This document shows positions 1-8,303 of a DNA stretch of 51,896 nt, one piece after another. The stretch spans positions 1-51,896 of the forward strand of contig JAFGCG010000128.1 of NCBI GenBank assembly GCA_016932715.1, in the 5' to 3' direction. Positions within the stretch are counted from its first letter, which is position 1. Each line of letters opens with the position of its first letter. Under the pieces are notes generated by a model. The model made no database searches. It was given only the letters and a program-made list of their open reading frames with translations, and was not told where the DNA came from. A program made the translations under genes and the position numbers. The stretch is from Anaerolineales bacterium. Its GTDB lineage: Bacteria; Chloroflexota; Anaerolineae; Anaerolineales; Villigracilaceae.

Positions 1-69
1 GTGCTCACTTGAGCAGAATTCAGCCACAGATTGCACAGATTTACGCAGATTTTTTCTTACTTTCTCAAG

Positions 70-93
70 CCTTTGTGTTCCTTCGTGGTGAAT
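70..93 (-). repeat. Dispersed CACGAAGG-type repeat fragment
   Basis: Read on the minus strand this is a TTCACCACGAAGGAACAC-like word. The same word family recurs near 30811, 32139, 32180 and 34563. The rest of 1-196 shows no gene; it contains a second low-complexity phrase (CACAGATTGCACAGATTTAC at 24-43) of the same style. It is probably intergenic repeat debris at the window edge. Confidence 0.6.
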
Positions 94-196
94 ATTAAAA
101 CACTCTCTTAGAGAGCACCGGGCGCGTTTATCAGGCACAGGCAAAGGGTAAACAAAAACACGGAGACGACTGCCTCCGTGATCTGTACTTAAGACT

Positions 197-868
197 TCAG
201 CTCGAGATGTATTCCCGCAGGCTGTGTTCCACCGCATACGCCGCGGCTTCAGCCCGATTATTCACACCGAGTTTCGAGAGAATGCTCGAAACATAATTCC
301 GCACCGTGCCTTCCCCCAAAAACAACTGTTTGGCGATCTCACGGTTCGTCTTGCCTTCCGAGACCAGCAGCAGGACATGTTTTTCCTGCTGGCTCAAATG
401 CTGGAAGGCGGAGGCTTCCTCTTCCTTCACGGCGCGGCGCACCTCCTGGAAGACGCGCTGGGTCACCGCCGGGTCGAGCAGCGCCTCGCCGCGCGAGACC
501 GCTTCAAGCGCCTTCATCAGGTCGTCGCTGTTGATCTGTTTCAGGACGTAGCCCGAGGCGCCCGCCCGAATGGCGGAGAACAGCATTTCATCCTCCGCGT
601 AGGAAGTCAGCATGATCACCTTGACATTCGGGTGTTTGCTGACGATCTGCTCGCAAGCCTCGATTCCCGACGTGCCCGGCAGGCGGATATCCATGACGAC
701 CACGTCTGGCTTGAGAGCATCCGTCTTTTCGATGGCTTCACGCGCCGAACTGGCTTCCGCGATCACATCGAATTGAGGATGGCGCTCCAGCAGGGATTTT
801 AATCCCAGGCGTACGACCTCATGGTCATCCACCAGGATGATACGTTGTTTCGCAGTTTGCTTTGGCAT
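197..868 (-). CDS. NarL/FixJ-family response regulator (receiver + LuxR HTH)
   Basis: This is a 223-residue response regulator. The receiver domain spans about 9-125, with the acidic pair D14/D15, the expected phosphoacceptor D60 in VVMDIRLPG, and a conserved lysine in GYVLKQ. A LuxR-type helix-turn-helix follows at about 158-215 ([26 protein letters not shown]). The length is normal for the family and all active-site residues are present. No histidine kinase lies next to it, so its partner is unknown; the HisKA_3 kinases elsewhere in the window are of the class that signals to this family. The start is the ATG at 866-868. Family call is secure, target genes are not known. Confidence 0.93.
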   Translation of the reverse strand: MPKQTAKQRIILVDDHEVVRLGLKSLLERHPQFDVIAEASSAREAIEKTDALKPDVVVMDIRLPGTSGIEACEQIVSKHPNVKVIMLTSYAEDEMLFSAIRAGASGYVLKQINSDDLMKALEAVSRGEALLDPAVTQRVFQEVRRAVKEEEASAFQHLSQQEKHVLLLVSEGKTNREIAKQLFLGEGTVRNYVSSILSKLGVNNRAEAAAYAVEHSLREYISS

Positions 869-999
869 ACTGCCGATTTTACCCCAATCTTGTCAAAATA
901 TGAGAAAAATTGGCGTCGTGATAACTGTCCGCGCCAGCCCAGCCTCCATCTGTTTCCACTTGTGAGGCTTTGCCTCTCTTTTTACTCTTCCATTAATAG

Positions 1000-1035
1000 A
1001 GTGACAGTCACCTCGCAAAGCGGGTGACTGTCACT
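1000..1035. repeat. Perfect 13-bp palindrome, possible bidirectional terminator
   Basis: The arms AGTGACAGTCACC (1000-1012) and GGTGACTGTCACT (1023-1035) are exactly complementary. The loop adds a CGC/GCG pair around AAA with one bulged T, giving about 16 bp. It lies just past the hsp20 stop codon, without a clear U-tract. A degenerate relative occurs at 27797-27840, so it may be a dispersed palindrome that also works as a terminator. Confidence 0.6.
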
Positions 1036-1043
1036 TACCAACA

Positions 1044-1487
1044 CTATTTCGCTTTCACAGTAATGGTCCTGGGTTTGACCTCTTCCGCTTTCGGCAGGGT
1101 GATTGTCAGGATGCCGTTTTCGTAATCGGCAGCTGCCTTGTCAGCCTTCACGTCGGTCGGAAGGGCAATGGAGCGCTCGAACGAACTCCAACGGTGTTCG
1201 CGGATGTGCCAGGCTTTGTCCTTCTGCTCCTCTTCGTGCTTCATTTCGCCTCGGAGGGTCAGCACATCGCCGGTCACATTGATCTGGACCTCGTCGGCTT
1301 TGAAGCCCGGCAGGGCCGCCTTCACGACGACATCGTCGTCCGTCTGGTACATGTCGATGGCGGGCGCAGACCAGCCGCCATCCCTGAGGCTGATCGGCCG
1401 GGTGAACGCATCGTCGAAAAGACGATCCATCGCCTCACGCAGGGTCATCATCTCACGAACAGGTTCCCAACGAGTTAAGTTAGACAT
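1044..1487 (-). CDS. hsp20: Small heat shock protein Hsp20 (alpha-crystallin family)
   Basis: This 147-residue protein is an ATP-independent holdase that keeps unfolding proteins soluble. The N-terminal arm (TRWEPVREMMTLREAMDRLFDDAF) is typical of bacterial class A Hsp20. The alpha-crystallin domain runs from about 40 to 137, with the PGF/ALPGFKADEV segment, the IREHRWSSFERSIALP strand and the diagnostic A-x-x-x-N-G-I-L-T box (AADYENGILTITLPK). A short tail carrying an I-x-V type motif (RTITVKAK) ends the protein. An excellent Shine-Dalgarno, TAAGGAGGTT, sits at 1491-1500, 3 nt ahead of the ATG. No CIRCE-type heat-shock operator was seen upstream. Confidence 0.96.
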   Translation of the reverse strand: MSNLTRWEPVREMMTLREAMDRLFDDAFTRPISLRDGGWSAPAIDMYQTDDDVVVKAALPGFKADEVQINVTGDVLTLRGEMKHEEEQKDKAWHIREHRWSSFERSIALPTDVKADKAAADYENGILTITLPKAEEVKPRTITVKAK

Positions 1488-1532
1488 CGCAACCTCCTTA
1501 CACTGGTTGAATTTGTTTGATGCCCATAATAT

Positions 1533-1560
1533 AAAAAGCCTGCGTTAAAAAAACGCAAGC
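1533..1560 (-). terminator. Rho-independent terminator of the kinase/regulator operon
   Basis: On the minus strand GCTTGCGTT (1560-1552) pairs with AACGCAGGC (1546-1538) with one G-U pair, and is followed by five T residues (1537-1533). It lies 31 nt past the stop of the OmpR-type regulator and upstream of hsp20, so it should end the 7377-1591 operon. Confidence 0.75.
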
Positions 1561-1590
1561 TGTTTATAAAAAAAACGTTAGAGTTTTTGG

Positions 1591-2319
1591 CTACTTCGAT
1601 TCCGCTTTTTGTCTCTTGTAATCCACGAAACGATAACCAACCCCGCGCTCCGTCAGGATGTACTTCGGGTTGGAAGGTTCCTTCTCGAGCTTCTGGCGCA
1701 GATAGTTAATGTAGAGCCTTACATAGTGCGGCTCGTCCCGGTATTCGTATCCCCAGACCTTCACCAGCAGCTGGTCGTGGGTCACCACCCAGCCGGCGTT
1801 TTGGACAAGGTGATAGAGCAGGCGGTACTCCGTGGGGCGCAGCTTGACCAGCTTGCCCTCCAGCCAGACCTCGCGGCGGTCGAAATCGATCTTGAGGCGG
1901 TCGTCCACTTCGATGATGTCATGCATCGAGCCGCTGGCGCCCTCCGTGCGGCGAATGACCGCTTTCACACGGCTGACCAGCTCACGCGGGCTGAAGGGCT
2001 TGGTAATGTAATCGTCTGCGCCCAGTTCGAGCCCGCGCACCCGGTCATCCTCCTCCCCTTTGGCTGTCAGCATGATGACCGGCACATTGCTGCCCTCCCG
2101 AATGGTCTCGAGCACTTCGAACCCGTCGAGATCGGGCATCATCACATCCAGCAGGATCAAATCGGGAGTAACATCGCGCAGCTTTTGGATGGCTTGTTTG
2201 CCATTGAACGCTTCCGCCACCTGGAAGCCGTCATGTTCCAGGTTCATGCGGATGAAACGCACCATGCGTTCCTCATCGTCGACCACAAGAATACGCCGGC
2301 GGTCAAACTCTTCAGGCAT
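1591..2319 (-). CDS. OmpR/PhoB-family response regulator
   Basis: This 242-residue protein has a receiver at about 8-122 (acidic pair at D15/E16 region, phosphoacceptor D58 in [10 protein letters not shown], lysine in DYITKPFSP) and a winged-helix domain at about 140-235 ([37 protein letters not shown]). It should bind DNA as a dimer on phosphorylation. Only 3 nt separate it from the 80-residue gene upstream and it ends a six-gene operon headed by a Ser/Thr kinase, with no histidine kinase next door. That placement suggests, without proving, that the Ser/Thr kinase cascade and this regulator share a signalling task. Confidence 0.95.
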   Translation of the reverse strand: MPEEFDRRRILVVDDEERMVRFIRMNLEHDGFQVAEAFNGKQAIQKLRDVTPDLILLDVMMPDLDGFEVLETIREGSNVPVIMLTAKGEEDDRVRGLELGADDYITKPFSPRELVSRVKAVIRRTEGASGSMHDIIEVDDRLKIDFDRREVWLEGKLVKLRPTEYRLLYHLVQNAGWVVTHDQLLVKVWGYEYRDEPHYVRLYINYLRQKLEKEPSNPKYILTERGVGYRFVDYKRQKAESK

Positions 2320-2322
2320 GGA

Positions 2323-2565
2323 TCATTCCCTCACAAAACCGATCAGGTGTTCTTCTTCTTCGCTTTCCAGGATCTCGATCAATGTGATTTTATCCACGGG
2401 CCACATCACTTTCACCACATTATGTTCAAGGTAGTGAATATCCTTGCCGTCGCGCAAGCGCGGGTTGGAAACGATGACCAGGGTATCTGTTGGTTTCGGC
2501 AGGTCTTCAACTTCGCCCATAATGGGCATTTCACCAGCGATATGTAAAATGATGGAGTAAGCCAT
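2323..2565 (-). CDS. Unknown 80-residue acidic protein in the kinase operon
   Basis: I do not recognise this family. The protein has no membrane segment or cysteines. Its middle reads like an alternating strand pattern (TDTLVIVSNPRLRDG, NVVKVMWPVDKITLIEIL), followed by an acidic patch ESEEEE and a final IGFVRE. A Shine-Dalgarno-like GAGAAAGG lies 7-8 nt before the ATG. It sits between the FHA gene (26 nt upstream) and the OmpR regulator (3 nt downstream), both on the same strand, which argues strongly for a real translated gene. It may be a small adaptor of the phosphorylation cascade; that is inference from position only. Confidence 0.75.
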   Translation of the reverse strand: MAYSIILHIAGEMPIMGEVEDLPKPTDTLVIVSNPRLRDGKDIHYLEHNVVKVMWPVDKITLIEILESEEEEHLIGFVRE

Positions 2566-2591
2566 CTCTGAACCTTTCTCAAAAGCATTTA

Positions 2592-3101
2592 TTAAATATT
2601 GCGAAGCAGCACCTGGATCTTGAGTTTCCCCAGCGCAATGATGTCACCGTGACTGAGAGGTTCTTCCACATGGGGGTTGAGCCGGTGCCCGTTGACATAG
2701 GTGCCATTGGAGGAGCCAAGATCCATCACCAGCACACGATTGGCATCCCGTTTGACCACCGCATGCAATCGAGATACTCCGGAAGCGTAGGCCTGGTAAG
2801 GCGTCAGGTCGATATCCGGCATGATCGGCTGGCCCTCGCTAAGACGCCCTAAGGTGAACTCATTTCTGGAGGCAAGCGGAAGGATTTTTCCACTATCCAT
2901 GAGATGCAGGGAGATCCAGCTATTGACCGGAGCCGCGGCCGGTTCAGGGCGGACAGGCTCCTTGCTCAACTCCTCGGCGATCTGCTCGTCGGTGATCGCC
3001 TGCGTGATCAGAGTATCGATACCATCCAGTTGAGCACCACATTCCGCACAAAACATTGCTCCGGTCACATTTTTATGCTGGCAATTTGCGCAAATGATCA
3101 T
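2592..3101 (-). CDS. Zinc-ribbon + FHA domain protein
   Basis: This 169-residue protein starts with a four-cysteine zinc ribbon (CANC at 4-7 and CAEC at 18-21) and ends with a forkhead-associated domain at about 80-168. The FHA hallmarks are all present: FTLGR, SRLHAVV and DLGSSNGTYVNG, which form the phosphothreonine pocket. FHA domains read phosphothreonine, so the protein is a probable effector or scaffold for the Ser/Thr kinase encoded at the head of the same operon. Its ATG overlaps the stop of the J/vWA gene by 4 nt (3098-3101), indicating translational coupling. The linker (about 30-70) is acidic and rich in Pro and Ala. Confidence 0.93.
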   Translation of the reverse strand: MIICANCQHKNVTGAMFCAECGAQLDGIDTLITQAITDEQIAEELSKEPVRPEPAAAPVNSWISLHLMDSGKILPLASRNEFTLGRLSEGQPIMPDIDLTPYQAYASGVSRLHAVVKRDANRVLVMDLGSSNGTYVNGHRLNPHVEEPLSHGDIIALGKLKIQVLLRNI

Positions 3102-4582
3102 TGGCCAAACTCCTTCTTGGACGGCGCGCTGAACAAGGACCGTGTCCCATACTTGATCTTCTTGCTTCCTTCAATTGTAAGTTCATTTTGTTTCTGCAAG
3201 GATTCCATCTCCAAAAGTATCGTCTGCGCCAGACTCTTCTCCCCCTGTGTCAACAGATTGGAAGCAAGCATTTGAAGCTGGCGAGTGGCGCCCTCGACAT
3301 TGCCTTTTTCTATCTCCTGATGGGCACGTTCCTGCATCCGGTACAGCATCAGGCGGGACAACGCCTGGACGATCTGCGGAGGCGGCGGGATGGTTTCCGG
3401 CGAGTCCGAGACGGCGCACTTAAGCTGCATCCGCAGCGGCGGCACAGGCATGACCTGGGAGACAACCGGAACTTTGAGGGTCCCATCCAGGATAGTAAGT
3501 GCTTCCGATTTTACCGCTTTTGGGTGAATAATATACTCGAAAATCACCTGGGTGGGAGTATCCTGCAACATCGAGCCGAGATGAAGCGTATCTTCGCCCA
3601 GCTCAATGGGGGATGGATCAGGCTGAAGACGAAATGCATAACTCAACTGAACATCTTCAATATATTTGCTATCCAGGGTAATGTCTTCCGCGTAGGTCTG
3701 TGCCAAGGCATTGAATTTTTCCAGCAACAGCCGCTTGATATCCTGCGGCTGCGCAATGTAGGCGCTGCTGCCGCCCGTGCGAGTGGAGAGGACATCCAAG
3801 AAGATGTCATTCCATTCCTGCCCGATGCCCATTCCGCTGATCCCGATCCCATGTTCTGCCAGCTTCGAAGCCAACCCAAGGCACTGCTGTTCATCTCCAT
3901 ATGTACGACCGTCCGTCAGGAGAATAATGTGATTGATGTGTTTCCCATCCAGGCTGCGCATGACTTCCTTTACGCCCGCTTCGAGGCCCTGGTAGATCTC
4001 GGTCGCGCCAGACGGCTGGATCATCTGGATCCTCGCTTCCAGGCGCGCCTTATCCTGATGATAAGCAGCCGGGATGATCACTTCGGCGCGATCGCTGAAG
4101 GCAACGACGCTCAAAATATCCTGCGGCCGGAGATTGCGCAGCACTTGAATTGCAGTGGCTTTGACTACATCCATTTTTTCGCCGAGCATGGATGTCGAGC
4201 GATCCAGCACCAGGCAGACGTTCAGTGGTGAGGCGGGCGCCCCGCGCGCCGCGGCGGGCGCACCCAGCTCCAGGATGAAATAGAGCAGCTGCGGTTCGTC
4301 CAGGCTGACTAAATTCGGACGGCTGTACAGGATCTTATAAGTATAGGGGCGGGAAGGGTTCTCCTCCGGCGGCAGCGTTGCATCATATTGCATTCGCCGA
4401 TTGGGATTGGAAAGCGCCTCATAGGCTTGTTGAACACCCAGAAACAATTCGGTTTCCCCCGCGGCTGTATTTTTGTCGGGATGGAGTTTTTGCGCCGCCT
4501 CAAAATAAGCGCGCTTGATCTCTTCCTGTGAGGCATCCCGGGTTACACCGAGAACAGTGTAGTAATCCTGATTGGGCAACAT
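3098..4582 (-). CDS. J-domain/von Willebrand factor A fusion protein
   Basis: This 494-residue protein begins with a DnaJ J domain at about 6-68, including the essential HPD tripeptide at 34-36, which in J proteins stimulates Hsp70 ATPase. A vWA domain follows at about 115-300 with an intact metal-ion-dependent adhesion site: DRSTS (DxSxS), the threonine in SGATEIYQG and the aspartate in LLTDGRTYG. The last 190 residues form a beta-rich then helical region of unknown type. There is no signal peptide or membrane segment, so it should be cytoplasmic. It lies 2 nt after the PP2C gene. A vWA protein beside a kinase and a PP2C phosphatase is the TerY-P pattern; the fused J domain is unusual. Confidence 0.92.
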   Translation of the reverse strand: MLPNQDYYTVLGVTRDASQEEIKRAYFEAAQKLHPDKNTAAGETELFLGVQQAYEALSNPNRRMQYDATLPPEENPSRPYTYKILYSRPNLVSLDEPQLLYFILELGAPAAARGAPASPLNVCLVLDRSTSMLGEKMDVVKATAIQVLRNLRPQDILSVVAFSDRAEVIIPAAYHQDKARLEARIQMIQPSGATEIYQGLEAGVKEVMRSLDGKHINHIILLTDGRTYGDEQQCLGLASKLAEHGIGISGMGIGQEWNDIFLDVLSTRTGGSSAYIAQPQDIKRLLLEKFNALAQTYAEDITLDSKYIEDVQLSYAFRLQPDPSPIELGEDTLHLGSMLQDTPTQVIFEYIIHPKAVKSEALTILDGTLKVPVVSQVMPVPPLRMQLKCAVSDSPETIPPPPQIVQALSRLMLYRMQERAHQEIEKGNVEGATRQLQMLASNLLTQGEKSLAQTILLEMESLQKQNELTIEGSKKIKYGTRSLFSAPSKKEFGQ

Positions 4583-4584
4583 AA

Positions 4585-5490
4585 CTATCCGATCAATTGA
4601 ACCAGCACCACGCTGATGTTGTCGGGTCCACCCGCGGCATTGGCTGCATTCACAAGGTTTTGACAGGCACGCTGCAGGCTGGTGGCTTCATTAATGGAGC
4701 GGGCAAGATCCTGCTCTGTCAGAACCCCCCAGAGCCCATCGCTGCAAAGCATCAGGTATCCGGGCTGAGGAAAACCGACAGTAAAAATATCAGGGTCAAG
4801 AACTTCGCCCTGACCCAGGGCGCGATACAGCACGTTTCGATGTGGATAGTTCGCGGCTTCATCATGGGTGATGTGACCAAGCTCCTCCAGGCGCCTGACC
4901 AGGGAGTGGTCGCGCGTCAGCGACTCGACACGTCCATCGGGGTAAATGAAATACGCCCGGCTGTCCCCCACATGAGCAACGGTGATCTGCTGGCCCAGCA
5001 CGAGCGCGGCGGTCAATGTTGTTCCACTGCCAGGCGCCTCCCGTTGGATGGCGCGTTGCGCCTCGCTCACTGCCGCCTGCATGATCTCCTGGAACGATTC
5101 ATCCATCGCACCGGCTTTGATGTGAAAGAGATAAGGATGAAACTTGCGCAAAACATAGCCTGCCACCGTGCGAATGGCGGCATTGCTCGCAACTTCTCCA
5201 AACTGGTGGCCGCCCATCCCATCTGCAACAATATAAAGACCGAAGGGCAGGTTCCCCGTATTGCCGGCCATAGTCGTCGTAATGGCCAGTAAACTATCCT
5301 CATTCAGTTCACGCTGTTTTCCGACAGACTGCCCACAACTGGAAATAAGCTGCTGCAGGTCGAAACGCGGGTTTTGATTATTGACAATCGCCTGGATCTG
5401 CTGCTCAGAGAGTGGGGCAGTATTAGCGATATCCTGTGCAGAGGTTGATGGTTTTTTATTGCCAGATAACCAGCGGAAAATTTTATCCAC
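4585..5490 (-). CDS. PP2C-family protein phosphatase
   Basis: This 301-residue metal-dependent Ser/Thr phosphatase should reverse the phosphorylation made by the neighbouring kinase. The PPM motifs appear in order: NEDSLLAI, VADGMGGHQFGEVAS (metal-binding D and G), GSGTTLTAALV, VAHVGDSRAYF, LTRDHSLV, LCSDGLWGVL and GPDNISVVLVQ. The first 50 residues are a polar tail, with no membrane segment. The start is a GTG at 5488-5490 with a good GGAG 6 nt upstream. It sits 12 nt after the kinase stop and 2 nt before the J/vWA gene. Confidence 0.95.
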   Translation of the reverse strand: MDKIFRWLSGNKKPSTSAQDIANTAPLSEQQIQAIVNNQNPRFDLQQLISSCGQSVGKQRELNEDSLLAITTTMAGNTGNLPFGLYIVADGMGGHQFGEVASNAAIRTVAGYVLRKFHPYLFHIKAGAMDESFQEIMQAAVSEAQRAIQREAPGSGTTLTAALVLGQQITVAHVGDSRAYFIYPDGRVESLTRDHSLVRRLEELGHITHDEAANYPHRNVLYRALGQGEVLDPDIFTVGFPQPGYLMLCSDGLWGVLTEQDLARSINEATSLQRACQNLVNAANAAGGPDNISVVLVQLIG

Positions 5491-5502
5491 GAAAACTCCT
5501 TC

Positions 5503-7377
5503 TCAGGCAAGCAGGGCATAGACTTGATGATCCGTCGAGCCTACGTACACAATATCGTCAAATGCCACCGGTGTGCCCGTGATGGCTCCCCCCGTATTAA
5601 ATTTCCAGCGTACGCGGCCCGTGCGATATTCAAGACAATAGAGATTGCCATCCACCGACCCGCAGTACAACGAATCTTTGTAGACGATCGGAGAACTATT
5701 GACCTGATGCTCGGTTCGGAAACGCCAGACTTCTTTCGCGCTCTTGCTGTCCACGGCATAAATAATTCCATCTGATGAACCGACAAAGATAAGATCCTCC
5801 GCCAGACACGGCGTGCTAATGGAGGGTTTCCCCAGGCGGAAGCGCCAGAGCACCCAGCCATTGCGCGGATCCAGCGCGTAGAGAGTACTGTCCATGGAGG
5901 AAAAATAGATAGCTTGCTCCGTCCCAACTGTGGAGGCTGTGACAGAACGTTTGGCATGGAAACGCCACTTGAGCTCACCCCGGAAGTCCACGGCATAATA
6001 GTCGCCGCTTTCGCAGCCTGCAAACACAAGATCACGCAGAACGAACGGCGTCGAACGGACCGCATCGGCTGTCTCAAATTTCCAGGCCACGCGTCCGGTA
6101 TTCAAGTTCACTGCATGGAGATGATTGTCATCGGAACCCAGAAAAACATGGCCCTCCGCAAGGGCCGGCGAGGAACGGATCGGTCCATCGGTGTAATACG
6201 TCCAGACGACTTTGCCGGTGCGGGCGCTGACAACATGCAGGCGCTGATCTTCCGAGCCAAAATAAAGATTGCCATCGAACAAGACGGGCCGTGTCACGAT
6301 CCCCCCATCCGTCGGATACTTCCATTGAAATTTCCCATCCGCGGCATTCAAGGCGTAAAGGTTGTTATCATAGGAGCCGATATAAAGCATGCCTTGCGAT
6401 ACGAGCGGTGTACCGCGAATTTCATCTTCGCACTTGAAACTCCATAAGGGCTTGATCCCCCCACTGGCAGCTTTTGGACCGGTCTGCGGACCTGTGGCGA
6501 CGGCGACAGGTGCACCTGTCTTGCGCGCGACCGCCACCAGCGCCTGTTTCATATCCGCCGCCGTTCGGAAACGGCTATCAGGATTGTATTCCAGCGCCGT
6601 GTTGACCACCGCTTCCATTTCAGCCGAAACATTCGAATTGATGCGGCGCAGCGGGCGCTCGGAGAACGAAAAGGGCGGTTCCAGGCGCGGGTCGCGGCGC
6701 GTCAGCGCGTGATGGATGGTCGCGCCCAGGGCGTAGATATCCGCAGAAGGGGTGGCTTCGCCGCGGTACTGTTCGGGAGGAGAATATCCTTCGGTGCCGA
6801 TCATCGTTCCCTTGATCCCGGACTGGAAGGTTTTGGCGATCCCAAAATCCACCAGTATGACATCGCCGTTGTGATTGATCATCACATTCGAAGGCTTCAT
6901 ATCGCGGAAGATGATGGGATCAGGCTTGTGCTGATGCAGGTAATCGAGCACGTCGCACAGTTCGATCGCCCAGCTGAGCACCTGCGATTCGGGCAGGAAA
7001 CTGTTGGTATCGTTGATGATCGCCTCCAGGTCCTTGCCATGGATGAACTCGATCACCAGGTACGAACGGCTTTCGATCGTGAAATAATCGTAAATACGAG
7101 GAATGGACGGGTGATGGAGCGTCGCCAGCAGGTTTGCTTCGCGTTCGAAATTCTGGACGATCGTGTCCCGCACAAGAGGATCGGGCGCGGTATTGATCAT
7201 TTCCTTGACCGCCACCAGCTTGGTCACATTCGGGAAATGCATGTCACGGGCGCGGTACACCGAACCCATACCGCCAATGCCGATCACTTCTTGAATCGAA
7301 TAGCGATTGGCAAGCTTGATGCCTGCCTGAAGTTGACGCGGAGTGGATGAGCCTTGATCGCCCCGATCATCGGACAA
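5503..7377 (-). CDS. Ser/Thr protein kinase with C-terminal PQQ-type beta-propeller
   Basis: The 624-residue product has a Hanks-type kinase domain at about 25-285: glycine loop GIGGMGSVYRA, lysine in VAVKE, catalytic loop FRDMKPSN, DFG, and activation segment GTEGYSPPEQY. After a 25-residue linker come eight PQQ-like repeats of about 40 residues (about 305-624), each ending like LYALDPRNG or LHAVNLNTG, which is enough for an eight-bladed propeller. No membrane segment joins the two halves, so the propeller is cytoplasmic, as in Streptomyces AfsK. The predicted start is TTG (7375-7377); an AGGAG at 7408-7412 is placed for an in-frame CTG at 7399-7401 instead. It heads the operon. Confidence 0.95.
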   Translation of the reverse strand: MSDDRGDQGSSTPRQLQAGIKLANRYSIQEVIGIGGMGSVYRARDMHFPNVTKLVAVKEMINTAPDPLVRDTIVQNFEREANLLATLHHPSIPRIYDYFTIESRSYLVIEFIHGKDLEAIINDTNSFLPESQVLSWAIELCDVLDYLHQHKPDPIIFRDMKPSNVMINHNGDVILVDFGIAKTFQSGIKGTMIGTEGYSPPEQYRGEATPSADIYALGATIHHALTRRDPRLEPPFSFSERPLRRINSNVSAEMEAVVNTALEYNPDSRFRTAADMKQALVAVARKTGAPVAVATGPQTGPKAASGGIKPLWSFKCEDEIRGTPLVSQGMLYIGSYDNNLYALNAADGKFQWKYPTDGGIVTRPVLFDGNLYFGSEDQRLHVVSARTGKVVWTYYTDGPIRSSPALAEGHVFLGSDDNHLHAVNLNTGRVAWKFETADAVRSTPFVLRDLVFAGCESGDYYAVDFRGELKWRFHAKRSVTASTVGTEQAIYFSSMDSTLYALDPRNGWVLWRFRLGKPSISTPCLAEDLIFVGSSDGIIYAVDSKSAKEVWRFRTEHQVNSSPIVYKDSLYCGSVDGNLYCLEYRTGRVRWKFNTGGAITGTPVAFDDIVYVGSTDHQVYALLA

Positions 7378-7551
7378 CTCAGGAAAGATCCTTGTTTCCA
7401 GTGTGTTCTCCTAATTTCACAGATTATAGTTTGCTGTGCAGTGTTTGACAACCACTCAAGGGTGGCTAACATTTCAATTTCGTAGGTTAAGCCCCGATTT
7501 CCGGCAGAAATCCCTTGTCGGGAACCCTGTTCTGGGGCACAATACGACATT

Positions 7552-8178
7552 GTGAAAATCCTGGCAGTCAGCGATGAAGTTGTCGAGCGCCTCTACAGCC
7601 TTTGTCAGAGCGGTCACTTTCGCGAGATCGAGTTGATCCTGGGGTGCGGGGACCTGCCTTACCCCTACCTCGAAAACCTGCTTACTTTTTTGAATATTCC
7701 CCTGTACTACGTGCCCGGCAACCACGACCCGATCTATAACCCCGAAAACCCGCTCGCGCACGTGGAAGGCGGCTCCAATCTGGATCTGCAGGTGGTGCGC
7801 TTCCAGAAGTTCCTGATCGGCGGCTTCGGCGGCTGCATCCGTTATCGCCCGAATGGCACAAATCAATATTCGCAGAGCGAAGCCTACTTAAGGGCGTTCC
7901 GTCTGCTGCCCCGTTTGCTGCTGAACCGGATCAATTACGGGCGCGCCCTCGATGTTCTCATCACACACTCCCCTCCGTTTGGTATCCATGATGAAGATAC
8001 GCATGCCCACCGGGGATTAAAAGCCATCAACTGGCTGCTCCGCGTTGCAAAGCCGCGCTATCATTTTCATGGCCACACCCATTTCCAGCGCCGCAACCTC
8101 TCGCCCTCAGAGACGATCCACGGCCTGACGAAGATCACCAATGTCTTTCCATACAAAATCGTGGAAGTATATACCTAG
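7552..8178 (+). CDS. Calcineurin-like metallophosphoesterase
   Basis: This 208-residue protein has most motifs of the metallophosphoesterase fold: the first aspartate (SDEVV in place of the usual DxH), GCGDLP, VPGNHDP, ITHSPP and HFHGHTH, which together bind two metal ions. The DxH motif is altered to D-E-V, as in some small phosphoesterase subfamilies, so the metal site may be atypical. The substrate cannot be told from sequence. The start is a GTG at 7552 with CACAAT-like sequence 9 nt upstream and no clear Shine-Dalgarno, so translation may be from a very short leader. Its stop codon overlaps the start of an inverted word repeat at 8177. Confidence 0.9.
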   Translation: MKILAVSDEVVERLYSLCQSGHFREIELILGCGDLPYPYLENLLTFLNIPLYYVPGNHDPIYNPENPLAHVEGGSNLDLQVVRFQKFLIGGFGGCIRYRPNGTNQYSQSEAYLRAFRLLPRLLLNRINYGRALDVLITHSPPFGIHDEDTHAHRGLKAINWLLRVAKPRYHFHGHTHFQRRNLSPSETIHGLTKITNVFPYKIVEVYT

Positions 8179-8288
8179 ACAAGTACACAGGTAGACAAGT
8201 CCTCATATCTTTGTTCACTTGTCTACTTGTTTACCTGTATACTTGTTTACCTGTATACTTGTTTACCTGTATACTTGTTTACCTGTAT
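8177..8288. repeat. 16-bp tandem repeat with an inverted copy of the same words
   Basis: Four exact copies of ACTTGTTTACCTGTAT occupy 8225-8240, 8241-8256, 8257-8272 and 8273-8288. At 8177-8200 the same words lie in reverse orientation (read on the minus strand: ACTTGTCT, ACCTGTGT, ACTTGTCT). The segment fills the gap between two genes and could fold into a long hairpin. The left copy overlaps the upstream stop codon. Confidence 0.9.
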
Positions 8289-8303
8289 ACTTCATAACCA
8301 ACC

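Noticed and set aside
224..802. Long plus-strand ORF of 192 residues
   Set aside because: It is the opposite-strand shadow of the LuxR-type regulator, with no domain or ribosome site.
1609..2547. Plus-strand ORF of 312 residues
   Set aside because: It overlaps the OmpR regulator and the 80-residue gene in antisense. His- and Gln-rich composition is typical of shadow frames here.
3101..4231. Plus-strand ORF of 376 residues
   Set aside because: Antisense to the J/vWA gene, which has clear motifs and operon position.
8225..8288. CRISPR-like array
   Set aside because: The four 16-bp units abut with no spacers, so it is a tandem repeat and not a CRISPR array.
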